Made by a program: the position numbers and the translations under genes | NCBI GenBank assembly: GCA_031431475.1 | Contig: JANPDL010000018.1 | Coordinates: 1-64,000 of the forward strand | Direction: 5' to 3' | Origin: JADCCX01 sp031431475 | GTDB taxonomy: Bacteria > Pseudomonadota > Alphaproteobacteria > Rhizobiales > Beijerinckiaceae | Length of the DNA stretch: 64,000 nt | Notes under the pieces: model-generated | What the model was told of the DNA's origin: nothing | Databases searched by the model: none | What the model saw: the letters and a program-made list of their open reading frames with translations, nothing else | In this document: positions 1 through 7,403 of the stretch, one piece after another | Layout: each line of letters opens with the position of its first letter | How positions within the stretch are numbered: the stretch's first letter is position 1

Positions 1-3
1 AGT

Positions 4-216
4 TTAGTCCAGAAGCTTCAAATTCTCGGCCGACATCTTGCCGCTCTTGCGATCAGGCAGCAGCTCGAATTCGAGCTTTTGTCCCTCACGCAGGTCGTTC
101 AGGCCCGAACGCTCCACCGCGCTGATATGCACGAAAGCATCGCCGCCGCCATCATCAGGCTGGATAAAGCCGAAGCCCTTGTCCGGATTGAACCATTTCA
201 CTGTTCCCTTTGGCAT
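4..216 (-). CDS. Cold-shock domain protein (CspA family)
   Basis: A 70-residue single cold-shock domain, the usual size for a CspA-type RNA/ssDNA chaperone that melts mRNA secondary structure in the cytoplasm. Both RNA-binding motifs are present: RNP1-like KGFGFIQ near residue 13 and RNP2-like DAFVHIS near residue 27. I chose the ATG giving MPKGTVKWFN because an AAGGAC ribosome site lies just upstream and the family normally starts there; an in-frame ATG 33 bases earlier is unlikely. The 259 bases between this gene and the next (217-475) hold no gene I can support and probably contain the long 5' leader typical of csp mRNAs. Which csp paralogue it is cannot be told. Confidence 0.95.
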   Translation of the reverse strand: MPKGTVKWFNPDKGFGFIQPDDGGGDAFVHISAVERSGLNDLREGQKLEFELLPDRKSGKMSAENLKLLD

Positions 217-475
217 CGTATTGTCCTTGGTCGAGTTTATCCCCGACACACGTCATTGGATGTCATGAGAGAATTATTGGCGTGTATTAAGCTGCGGTCT
301 TTTTGTGGAGACGGCGCTTTATCGCAAAAGCCAACTACCTCAAATTGGGGCGTCTGTCTTGGAAATTCAAGAGATATCGGTTTTTATCTTCCCGTGGCAC
401 CAAAACATGATTGCAATCGGGAACTGTTATTTGTGATGATGGTCTGCCCTGCTCCGAACATTCGCCCTGTCATCA

Positions 476-1462
476 TCACTCCGCACGTATCGCTTGCGAA
501 AACGCAGGCGAAATCCCTGCCCGGAGTGCTCGCTCGCCTATGGGTGCCCGCGCCTTCAACTGGGAAAGTGTGAAGCGTCCATCCAGCGCGCCCGCATCGA
601 AGGCGTAATCCGGCAACCGACCATTGACGATAAGGCGCCAGTCCAGCGGCAATGTCGCACCAACGGCGCGCATCATCTTCACAACTGTAGTCGTGCAATT
701 CGTTGTTAGCGAATTGTAGAAAGCTTGCTGCTTTGCGAGTTCGTTGGCTTGCGCCACATATTCCAGCAGCATCGTGCGCAGCGTTTCCTGCTTGAGGTTG
801 AGTCTGTAACGGTGGACATCCTCCCGCCTGACATTCGATCGTACGCCGATGACATCCCGCTCATCAGCGGCAATCACAACCAGCGGGTTGCTCTTGAACA
901 AGTCATCCAGGGGCGAGAAGGCACCATCCATGCGCCGCCGAACCTCAACCGACCATGCGAGATATTCTCCGTTTGAAAAGCCAAAGCTCATGATCATGTG
1001 GGCGATGTTTGGCCCATCCCAGTGCGACAGAAAGAGATCCAGGCTGCGCAGTTGTGTGAGGTCATAGCTGCGGGTCTCCCACTGCGGCGTGAAATCGGCG
1101 TCGCTGCGCCATGCGAAGTTGCGCACATTCGTCAGGGTCAGTTGTTCGCCCTCCCGTAGACCAGTGACTTGACGTTCGACATCCGGCGCAAAATTAGCCA
1201 GTGCAGGTGGTAGGATCGTGCTCCACCACAGCAGAACGCCGCACAGGAATGCTGCAAACGCGCCAAAAGCCGGGAGTCGGTAACGGGTGAACAGACACCC
1301 GATTATGGCGAGGCCCAGCAGCACGACGGCAAATGCCACCAGGGTCTTCCACGGCTCGTCTACCGGTAGCCTGAACCACAGCGCCAGCGCGGCCCAGAGC
1401 ATGGTCAGGCCAACAATTATCGTGATGAGAACAAGAACGAAGGGTAGCAGGATGCGACGCAA
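476..1462 (-). CDS. DUF4105 domain membrane protein
   Basis: About 328 residues. The N-terminal third has three hydrophobic segments (roughly residues 4-25, 35-55 and 60-80), and the rest is a DUF4105 domain with the typical stretches NIAHMIMSFGF, EYLAWSVEVRR and a Cys-containing NSLTTNCTT near residue 245. DUF4105 is widespread in Gram-negative membrane proteins and has no firm function; a papain-like fold around the Asn-Cys motif has been suggested for relatives, so a peptidase role is only conjecture. I start at TTG 1462 because GGAGG lies five bases upstream; the longer open frame reading from 1795 has an N-terminus of implausible composition overlapping the next gene. It follows a DUF2177 gene on the same strand. 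Confidence 0.8.
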   Translation of the reverse strand: MRRILLPFVLVLITIIVGLTMLWAALALWFRLPVDEPWKTLVAFAVVLLGLAIIGCLFTRYRLPAFGAFAAFLCGVLLWWSTILPPALANFAPDVERQVTGLREGEQLTLTNVRNFAWRSDADFTPQWETRSYDLTQLRSLDLFLSHWDGPNIAHMIMSFGFSNGEYLAWSVEVRRRMDGAFSPLDDLFKSNPLVVIAADERDVIGVRSNVRREDVHRYRLNLKQETLRTMLLEYVAQANELAKQQAFYNSLTTNCTTTVVKMMRAVGATLPLDWRLIVNGRLPDYAFDAGALDGRFTLSQLKARAPIGERALRAGISPAFSQAIRAE

Positions 1463-1527
1463 GATGCCTCCGGCATAAAGTGATACGGTGGGCGAGACGC
1501 CTGATGCGTCTGGTTGGCGGCGATCTC

Positions 1528-1947
1528 TTAGACCGGCGGCACGGACGATGCCAGTGACCGGCCCATCGCGATTGCACCAAGCCATGCAGCTGTGCCGGAC
1601 AGCACCGTGCCCCAGACCAGATCCACCAGCACAAGTGTGATGTGCCAGTCCCGCATGATGGTCCAGCTCGTCATCTCGTAGCAGGAATAGGCCACAAGCC
1701 CGAGAACTGCGCCGTTTGTGAGAGCCTCCGTTGCTGTCCCGCCGCGCACGACTGGAAGCCCTGCAAAATACACGAGCCCGCCGATGTGAATGCAATAGAA
1801 AAGTGCCGCCGGACCAAGGCGCAGCGCCTCCAGCATCTGGCTGCCGAGCGCCGACTGGAACAGCGGCCGCATGACAAGCGGGATCATGAACGCATCCCCG
1901 ATGCAGAAGACGAGCGCAGTCACAACGGTAAAAATGAGGAGTGGCAT
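1528..1947 (-). CDS. DUF2177 family membrane protein
   Basis: A 139-residue protein made almost entirely of four hydrophobic segments, with the conserved features of DUF2177: an acidic residue in the first helix (CIGDAFMIP), the central Y-E-M-T-S-W block, and a late helix with LVDLVWG. Function unknown; inner-membrane location is inferred from composition. It sits 65 bases upstream of the DUF4105 protein on the same strand, so the two may be co-transcribed. Length and start fit the family. Confidence 0.85.
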   Translation of the reverse strand: MPLLIFTVVTALVFCIGDAFMIPLVMRPLFQSALGSQMLEALRLGPAALFYCIHIGGLVYFAGLPVVRGGTATEALTNGAVLGLVAYSCYEMTSWTIMRDWHITLVLVDLVWGTVLSGTAAWLGAIAMGRSLASSVPPV

Positions 1948-2022
1948 GGAGTGACTACAAGCGAGAGCCGGAGATGGATGCGGTTGAATCCGAGATTCGC
2001 ATGAGGCCGCACATAGTCTGCC

Positions 2023-2415
2023 TCATGCGAACTGCACGAGATCCCACAGGTTGCCGTAGAGGTCTGCGAAAACAGCGACCGTGCCATAATCCAGCGTCTT
2101 GGGCTTGCGGATGAAGCGCACACCTTTGGCCTGCATTGCCTTATAATCCCTCTGGAAATTATCCGTTTGCAGGAACAGGAATACACGCCCGCCCGCCTGG
2201 TTGCCGATATACAGCTCCTGTTCCGGCTTTGAAGCCCTCGCCAGCAGGATGGAGCAGCCGTCAGAGCCCGGCGGTGCGACAATAACCCAGCGCTTGTCCT
2301 GTTCGGGCTGGTATTCATCCTTCACCAGCGTGAAGCTGAGTGTCTGCGTGTAGAAGCGTATGGCCTCGTCGTAATCACGCACCACAAAAGCGATATGGGC
2401 GATGGACTGTTGCAT
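2023..2415 (-). CDS. VOC family (glyoxalase/bleomycin-resistance fold) protein
   Basis: About 130 residues with one vicinal-oxygen-chelate repeat pair: the start MQQSIAHIAFVVRDYDEAIRFY, a central VAPPGSDGCSILLAR strand and the C-terminal FADLYGNLWDLVQF, which carries the usual metal-ligand region. Members are metal-dependent lyases, isomerases, dioxygenases or drug-binding proteins, and substrate cannot be predicted. The ATG at 2415 was chosen because the VOC fold begins right there; the 20 residues encoded upstream are not family-like. Confidence 0.88.
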   Translation of the reverse strand: MQQSIAHIAFVVRDYDEAIRFYTQTLSFTLVKDEYQPEQDKRWVIVAPPGSDGCSILLARASKPEQELYIGNQAGGRVFLFLQTDNFQRDYKAMQAKGVRFIRKPKTLDYGTVAVFADLYGNLWDLVQFA

Positions 2416-2490
2416 GGCGTCTCTGCCGGAAGGGAATGCTGACGCATCCGTCTCACGGTTGCCGATATTTGTCATCCTGCGGCCAAAGTC

Positions 2491-3009
2491 TCAACGCAGG
2501 ATGTCACAGGCCTTGAGTGGTGCCTTGCGCAGGATGAATACCTTGTCGTCCGGCCCATCCTCCATGCTGACGAAACCTTTCTTCGTGTCGTTCTCGAAGC
2601 CCAGCCCGCGCGTCATGCGCAGCTTGATCCCGTCGCTGCCCTCGCGCGCAACCTCGAACGTGCCCGCATCGCCTTCGGCATAGCAGGCGATCTTGCCGCC
2701 CTCGTCCTTGCACGCCGACGGCGCGCCGCCTTCGCCATCCGCTTTCGCACGAAAGATCACGGACACCCCGAAGTGGATGGCACCCATGCTGATGCGCGAG
2801 TTTGCATCCTTCTGCGGCTCGAAATCGAAGGCTATCACCTTTACCCGCTGCTTCGGATTTTTCGCGAAATGCGCCTCGTCATAAACGCGCTTGTAGCAGC
2901 CTTTTTGCGTGCCATCGCCGAAGAGATCGCGGATGGTTTCGGCCTGAGCGGCTGATGCGGCAATGCCTGCGACCGCTAGACTCATCAGCAAGCTGCGAGC
3001 AAAAATCAT
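2491..3009 (-). CDS. Hypothetical secreted protein
   Basis: A 172-residue protein with a Sec signal peptide: MIFARSLLMSLAVAGIAASAAQA, cleavage expected after AQA near residue 23. The mature part contains four cysteines (near KGCYKR, SACKDE, KIACYAE and ACDIL) consistent with two disulfides in the periplasm. I do not recognise a family with confidence. The start at 3009 has a GGGAGG ribosome site six bases upstream. It appears to be a single-gene unit between the VOC gene and the integral membrane protein that follows on the same strand. Confidence 0.7.
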   Translation of the reverse strand: MIFARSLLMSLAVAGIAASAAQAETIRDLFGDGTQKGCYKRVYDEAHFAKNPKQRVKVIAFDFEPQKDANSRISMGAIHFGVSVIFRAKADGEGGAPSACKDEGGKIACYAEGDAGTFEVAREGSDGIKLRMTRGLGFENDTKKGFVSMEDGPDDKVFILRKAPLKACDILR

Positions 3010-3109
3010 GGACGCCTCCCGTTTCACAACACGCCTAATCCGAGTGCAGGATACCACGCGGTGCGGCGATGCGGGAGGGATTTGGGAAGATCAGGGGTGG
3101 ATTGGCGAC

Positions 3110-3147
3110 TGGATGGCATTGTTGCAAACAAGATCACAGTACCGCAA
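3110..3147 (+). repeat. Degenerate outlying copy of the 7.4-7.97 kb repeat
   Basis: Bases 3110-3127 match 7637-7654 at 17 of 18 positions (tggatggcattg-N-tgcaa). The 25 bases from 3123 match the consensus of the clustered repeats at about 15 of 25 positions. It lies in the intergenic space upstream of the secreted-protein gene. It may be a decayed member of the same dispersed family. Confidence 0.4.
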
Positions 3148-3172
3148 TTCCAGATCATACACCCGAAGCAGA

Positions 3173-4291
3173 TCAGTGGCTTATCTTCCGCCCGCGCCAG
3201 CGGAGCCAGAGCCAGCCGCCCAGGAGCAGCAGCGCCAGCCCCACCGCCAGCGTACCGAGCGCGTCGATCCAGCGGTCGAACCCGGTATCCATCCGGCAGG
3301 TACGGATACCTCCGCCATTGTCGCGGCAGGTCATGCGTACGGGCTGACCCGTCTGCCAGCTGTTGTATTTCGTGACGCGCGGAATGCGCACAGTGCCGCC
3401 GCCATCGAGCGCGATGCCGATAGCGGGCGTCTCGACCGAGACGATCCTGCCCGTGAAGGCCGCCCCGTTCTGGCCAAGCTGCCATTGATTGACTGTCGCG
3501 TATCCGCCTGCTGCCACCAGCAGAATGCCGAGGACTGGAGCGATCAATCGGGTGATGCGCGCCAGCTGTTGCTCGGGCCGGATGTGGCCCGCGAAGGCTC
3601 CCGCCGCGTTCACTGGCATCAGCGGGGCTTCTTCTGCAGTGTTCTGCGAGGAACCCGGCACATCGACATCGACGGGAAACGCTGCTTGGTACTGCAATCC
3701 CTGCATCGGCGCGGAAACGCTGAGCGTCCAGAAGATCGAAGAAATCTCGAGATTACCGTCTGACCCCGGTATCGTCCCGCCAGGCAGACCATTCGCCGGA
3801 ATCTGGAAGGCGAAGGGAATGCCGGCACTCGAGCGGGTCGAGGCGGGGGCGCTAGCCGACCCTTCCCACAGAGATGCCAGAACTGCGGACGTTCTATCGC
3901 GGTTCACGCCGGACTTCTTCTCGCACAGCAGCTGAATCGAGAAAGGCCCCGACACATCGAGATCACGCGCTGTCCGGATGCGCCCTCGGTAAACCTGCCC
4001 CAGCACAGCGGGGCCGGCTTCGAGCGTCGATGCACCATATTTGCTGAACCGGGCTGACTGGAGAACTCCCTGCACCATATGGATGGTACCGATCACTGCT
4101 GCGAAGGCGGCAAGAGCAACCGGGACTGGGAAGAAATCTGGCGAGTTGAACTCGAACACCCCCGGCATCCCGAGCCAGACTATGCCGCCAGCAAGGATCA
4201 CTCCGCTCGCAATCCACAGGAACAGGCCCATCTGGAAGGAGCGGCGCGCCAGCCCTTCCTTGCCTGAGGTGACGACGTCGGTTTCGCTCAT
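3173..4291 (-). CDS. Hypothetical integral membrane protein
   Basis: A 372-residue protein with four hydrophobic segments, near residues 22-41, 55-78, 245-265 and 343-366. Between segments 2 and 3 is a soluble stretch of about 165 residues, and between 3 and 4 a smaller soluble domain with a pair of cysteines (MTCRDNGGGIRTCRM). The C-terminus is short and basic (RWRGRK). The layout resembles DUF3592-type proteins, but I cannot assign a family with confidence. It lies divergently from the MipA-like gene, separated by about 190 bases. Confidence 0.65.
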   Translation of the reverse strand: MSETDVVTSGKEGLARRSFQMGLFLWIASGVILAGGIVWLGMPGVFEFNSPDFFPVPVALAAFAAVIGTIHMVQGVLQSARFSKYGASTLEAGPAVLGQVYRGRIRTARDLDVSGPFSIQLLCEKKSGVNRDRTSAVLASLWEGSASAPASTRSSAGIPFAFQIPANGLPGGTIPGSDGNLEISSIFWTLSVSAPMQGLQYQAAFPVDVDVPGSSQNTAEEAPLMPVNAAGAFAGHIRPEQQLARITRLIAPVLGILLVAAGGYATVNQWQLGQNGAAFTGRIVSVETPAIGIALDGGGTVRIPRVTKYNSWQTGQPVRMTCRDNGGGIRTCRMDTGFDRWIDALGTLAVGLALLLLGGWLWLRWRGRKISH

Positions 4292-4480
4292 GTCGCGGTC
4301 TTTCCGGCGAGCTTATCGGGCGCAAACCTATCTGTTTGCTGCTCGTCATGACGATGATGAGAATGTCACAGGGCGGAATGACGATCAATCCGGGAAATTC
4401 GCCGGGTCAATCAAACTTAAACCTTAATAGTTTAGCTAATCGTATTGGAATTATCCCCCGAACATGTCGGAGTTTCTGTC

Positions 4481-5290
4481 TTGCGTGCACCACTGGCCTT
4501 TGCCATTCTTTCTATGTCCTTCATTCCCGCCCATGCCCAGATCGACATGCGGTCTGTGGAAGCAAAGGCTGCCCCTAATACTTGGAACGTGACCATCGGC
4601 GTCCGACTTGGCGCGGCACCCGCGTTCCTTGGTTCGAAGGACTTCCGACCTTCAATCGCGCCGGTCTTCTCGATCGGGCGGGGACTTGGCAGCCGTTGGC
4701 TGTCGGTCGCGGACGACAACATCGGCATTGGCCTTGTGGAAGGTGATATCTGGCGGGCCGGTGTAGCGGGCAAACTTCTGTGGGGTCGCAACGCCAGTTC
4801 GCATACGGAGCTCAGGGGCCTTGGCGACACCCGTTTTGGCGGAGAAATCGGCGGATTTGCGGAAATCTATCCGCTGTCGTGGCTGCGGGCCCGTGTCGAA
4901 CTCCGGCACGGGATCTTCGCCCATGATGCGCTGATGGGCGATCTCAAACTCGACGCGTTCACCCGCCTTGGCGAGCGCTGGACATTGTCCGCCGGGCCAC
5001 GGCTGGCCCTTGCCGGGCGCGATTTCACCCAGACCTATCTGGGCGTGACCTATGAGCAATCGCTCCGCTCCGGCCTGCCGCAGTTCAAGGCGGCGGACGG
5101 CGTTCTCTCGTATGGTGCTGCCGCGCAGGTCGCCTATCAATGGACCCCGCGCCTGGAATCAACCGCCTATGTGCAGGCCAACCGGCTGGCGGGCGATGCC
5201 GCGAAATCCCCACTGGTGACCCAGCGCGGCACGCGCGACCAGCTCAGTGTCGGCGTGTCCACGCGCTGGACCATTGATACCGGCTACTGA
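4481..5290 (+). CDS. MipA/OmpV family outer-membrane protein
   Basis: About 269 residues. A Sec signal peptide (RAPLAFAILSMSFIPAHAQ) precedes a beta-barrel pattern of alternating hydrophobic strands ending in an aromatic residue (TRWTIDTGY), as expected for a BAM substrate. MipA/OmpV proteins are outer-membrane proteins; E. coli MipA scaffolds murein enzymes, while others look like small porins. I selected TTG 4481, which has a CGGAG ribosome site eight bases upstream and gives a compact signal peptide; TTG 4445 is the alternative and adds 12 polar residues. The 190 bases upstream hold the divergent promoters. Confidence 0.75.
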   Translation: MRAPLAFAILSMSFIPAHAQIDMRSVEAKAAPNTWNVTIGVRLGAAPAFLGSKDFRPSIAPVFSIGRGLGSRWLSVADDNIGIGLVEGDIWRAGVAGKLLWGRNASSHTELRGLGDTRFGGEIGGFAEIYPLSWLRARVELRHGIFAHDALMGDLKLDAFTRLGERWTLSAGPRLALAGRDFTQTYLGVTYEQSLRSGLPQFKAADGVLSYGAAAQVAYQWTPRLESTAYVQANRLAGDAAKSPLVTQRGTRDQLSVGVSTRWTIDTGY

Positions 5291-5304
5291 CCGGGCCGGG
5301 TTCC

Positions 5305-5649
5305 TCATCCGAACCGGAACACAAACCGCCTGCCGCCGATCATGCCGGTTCCCGTGCCGCGAAAGCCTGTCGATACGAACGAGAACGGACCAGTCCGGTT
5401 GTCCGAGCAGCGAAAAGTGCCGGCACCCTCTCGCGGGCGGATATAGACGAAATCGCCGGTGCAGACCGCGCCGCTGCTGGAACGCACGGTAAGCACCCCG
5501 CCGCCGTCGATCTCGCGGAAGCTGCCCCCGGTGAAAGCCTCCTGACCGCCCTCGACGATGCCTTCGACGCGCTGCACGGCGCAGGCCGTCAACGTCATCA
5601 GTGCTGCGACGGCGAGGCTGGCTTTGATGGGTGACAGTGATGTTGGCAT
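5305..5649 (-). CDS. Small lipoprotein, hypothetical
   Basis: A 114-residue lipoprotein precursor: the signal peptide ends in the lipobox L-T-A-C with the acylated cysteine at residue 23. The mature part is rich in Gly, Arg and Phe (RGTGTGMIGGRRFVFRFG) with a pair of cysteines, and looks like a short beta-sandwich. No family recognised. It is preceded by AAGGAGGA and, further upstream, by two perfect TetR-type inverted repeats, suggesting that it is derepressed by a small-molecule ligand. Confidence 0.75.
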   Translation of the reverse strand: MPTSLSPIKASLAVAALMTLTACAVQRVEGIVEGGQEAFTGGSFREIDGGGVLTVRSSSGAVCTGDFVYIRPREGAGTFRCSDNRTGPFSFVSTGFRGTGTGMIGGRRFVFRFG

Positions 5650-5669
5650 GTACGTTCCTCCTTGTAATT

Positions 5670-5703
5670 TGAACGATGTTCATTTTATATTGAACAATGT
5701 TCA
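5670..5703. promoter_or_regulatory. Tandem TetR-type operators
   Basis: Two copies of the inverted repeat TGAAC-N3-GTTCA at 5670-5682 and 5691-5703. Their centres are 21 bp apart, two helical turns, so dimers would bind the same face. They sit between the divergent lipoprotein gene (start 5649) and the DUF6455-like gene (start 5850), closer to the lipoprotein. The arm sequence and 3-bp spacer are typical of TetR-family sites. No tetR gene is in the window next to it, so the regulator would act from elsewhere. Confidence 0.6.
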
Positions 5704-5849
5704 AATTAGGGCACTTGCAAGGGCCGTGCTCGTCTGTGCTTGAGGAGAGCGCCCCGGTCTCGTCTTGATCTGCCTCAAAGCTGGCGCCCCGCGCCGCTGC
5801 GATGCTTGGCGCTATCCATTATTCAATCGTGACCGGGGGAGCAGCCAAA

Positions 5850-6269
5850 ATGACGGAACGAAACGGACAGGATCGGCAAGCACAGGCATCGGGCCTGCTC
5901 GTGCGGCTTGCAGATTGGTGGCGCAGACGCACCGAACTAGCAGCACTTTCGCCTGAGGAGGTCGACCGTATGGCGCATGACGTGGGATTCACAGCGGATG
6001 ATTTGCGCATGCTGGCGGCGCGGGGGCCGGGTGCCGCCGATCTGCTCTACGAGCGCATGGCAGCGCTGGGCCTCGCCCGCTCAGATGTGGAGCGCCTCGC
6101 GCCGGGCCTCATGCGCGATCTGGAAGCCTCTTGCTCCTGCTGCGGCAACAAGGAGCAATGCGAGCGCGATCTTTCCCATAATCCGGAAGACGGCAAGTGG
6201 AGCAGCTATTGCCCCAATGCAACGTCACTGGAAGCCATCCAGCGCACGAAAGGGCGGGCGTTGATCTGA
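5850..6269 (+). CDS. DUF6455-like cysteine-rich small protein
   Basis: About 139 residues, soluble. The N-terminal half resembles DUF1127-type basic helices (RLADWWRRRTELAALS). The C-terminal half has a cysteine cluster, ASCSCCGNKEQCERDL then SYCPN, which could bind a metal or an Fe-S centre; this is the hallmark of the DUF6455 proteins found in alphaproteobacteria. No biochemical function is known. I chose ATG 5850 (MTERNG), preceded by GGGGGAG, over an upstream ATG at 5802. The gene ends three bases before a convergent small membrane-protein gene. Confidence 0.7.
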   Translation: MTERNGQDRQAQASGLLVRLADWWRRRTELAALSPEEVDRMAHDVGFTADDLRMLAARGPGAADLLYERMAALGLARSDVERLAPGLMRDLEASCSCCGNKEQCERDLSHNPEDGKWSSYCPNATSLEAIQRTKGRALI

Positions 6270-6272
6270 ACC

Positions 6273-6524
6273 CTAGGGACGCGTCAGAAGATCGTAGGCG
6301 AATTTCAGCGCGATGGCCAACGCCGAGGCCGCAGTGGCCAGTGCCGCTCGCCGGTTGAGCAGTTGCGTGCGGTTCATCATGACAACGATGCGGTTGAAAT
6401 CCCGGTGGTCGAGTGACTCGTCCTTGTCGATGCGGCGTACGCGATTGCTGCTCGCCTTGTACCAGAGCCAGGCGGCGATCAGGGCAGAGAGAAGGGCGAA
6501 GAGATCCAGGACGCGGGCAAGCAT
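6273..6524 (-). CDS. Small hypothetical membrane protein
   Basis: An 83-residue protein with two hydrophobic helices (residues 3-22 and about 60-77) separated by a charged stretch (RVRRIDKDESLDHRD), so probably a two-pass inner-membrane protein. No family recognised. It converges with the preceding gene, with only three bases between stops. The start is the only in-frame ATG giving a full first helix. Confidence 0.6.
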   Translation of the reverse strand: MLARVLDLFALLSALIAAWLWYKASSNRVRRIDKDESLDHRDFNRIVVMMNRTQLLNRRAALATAASALAIALKFAYDLLTRP

Positions 6525-6616
6525 GCGTTGGTGTTAGCGGGTGATGGCGCGGTTCGGCAAGCGTGGTGATGTGGCGGATATTGCTGTGCCATGATACCGA
6601 AAGCATCTATTCCCCC

Positions 6617-6910
6617 TCACGCCGCCGTCTTCCGCGCCAGCGCCCCGGCGACAGTATCGGGTTCCTGCGCAATGACATCGAGATAGGCTTTTGCAGTCGC
6701 GTCAGGTTCTGCGCGGCCCTGCTCCCAGTCCCTCAGTGTGCCAAGCGGAATCCGGTAGCGGCTGGCGAAATCCTCCTGGGTCAGCGCGAGCCGCATCCGG
6801 ATACGCTTCGCCAGCGGAAGAGGCCGCGCAGCCAGCAGCTCCGCCTCTGTCCAGGGGCGCTCGGACAGGGCGTCCATCTCATCCGCCGTGAGCGGCCTTG
6901 AAGTAGACAT
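6617..6910 (-). CDS. HTH-type antitoxin of the BrnT pair
   Basis: A 97-residue protein with an XRE-like helix-turn-helix in the middle (RMRLALTQEDFASRYRIPLG then LRDWEQGRAEPD). It is preceded by a short segment rich in Met, Ala and Arg that probably contacts the toxin. In toxin-antitoxin systems of this type the antitoxin neutralises BrnT and represses its own promoter. The start at 6910 has a GGAGG site six bases upstream and lies inside the 3' end of the toxin gene (32-base overlap), implying translational coupling. Classical BrnA antitoxins have a ribbon-helix-helix instead, so this is a variant pairing. Confidence 0.8.
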   Translation of the reverse strand: MSTSRPLTADEMDALSERPWTEAELLAARPLPLAKRIRMRLALTQEDFASRYRIPLGTLRDWEQGRAEPDATAKAYLDVIAQEPDTVAGALARKTAA

Positions 6911-7163
6911 TCGCTTCCTCCTTCGACGCCTTGCGCGCCGAGATGATCCTGATTAGCCCATCCCGCTCCACGGCCACAACATACAAAACCCGGGCCGCCG
7001 GCATGCCGATGATCACGAAACGGTCTTCGCCATAGTCGAACCGGTCATCATACCGCATGAAGACGGAGGGATCGGAAAAGACCACCTTCGCCTCATCAAA
7101 TATGATGCCATGCTTGATGATGTTCTGGCGGGCTTTTGCTTCATCCCATCCATACCTTAGCAT
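6879..7163 (-). CDS. brnT: BrnT family type II toxin
   Basis: A 94-residue protein with the BrnT pattern: GWDEAKARQNIIKHGIIFDEA at the N-terminus, an acidic central strand (YDDRFDYGEDRFVIIG) and the closing RIISARKASKEE block. BrnT proteins have a RelE-like fold and act as ribosome-dependent or general RNases that stop growth. The toxin gene comes first and its antitoxin overlaps it downstream. A perfect palindrome sits just before the start codon. The start is the only family-like ATG; no strong ribosome site precedes it, consistent with low toxin translation. Confidence 0.85.
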   Translation of the reverse strand: MLRYGWDEAKARQNIIKHGIIFDEAKVVFSDPSVFMRYDDRFDYGEDRFVIIGMPAARVLYVVAVERDGLIRIISARKASKEEANVYFKAAHGG

Positions 7164-7168
7164 GGCGC

Positions 7169-7187
7169 ACTACTGCTTACCAGTAGT
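7169..7187. promoter_or_regulatory. Inverted-repeat operator of the brnT operon
   Basis: Perfect palindrome with arms ACTACTG and CAGTAGT and a five-base spacer, ending six bases upstream of the brnT start codon. Toxin-antitoxin operons are generally autorepressed by antitoxin or complex bound at such sites. The position, over the expected ribosome site or start of the transcript, fits this. Confidence 0.55.
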
Positions 7188-7336
7188 ATTGGGACGATTG
7201 GTGACTGAGTCTTGTGAGGCAAGGGCGTGGGGAGAAAATGCCATGCGCACAGAGCAGGGTCTATTTGCGAAAAATCGGGGGATTTCTGTGGGGTTTGGCG
7301 TGGGAGACAGCCAGACGTTTGCTGCTAGTTACCGCA

Positions 7337-7384
7337 CTCCTCATCCTGAGGTGCGAGCGTAGCGAGCCTCGAAGGACGCACGAG
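7337..7384. repeat. REP-type element, single copy
   Basis: A CCTCATCCTGAGG hairpin followed by GCGAGCGTAGCGAGC and CTCGAAGGACGCACG. It is the same family as the paired elements near 22.0 kb and 42.4 kb. It opens the repeat-rich non-coding stretch 7188-7980, in which I find no supportable gene. Confidence 0.7.
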
Positions 7385-7403
7385 GGAGGGGTCAAAGAAT
7401 TAA

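Noticed and set aside
384..698. 104-codon minus-strand frame overlapping the DUF4105 gene
   Set aside because: Overlaps the conserved DUF4105 C-terminus in another frame.
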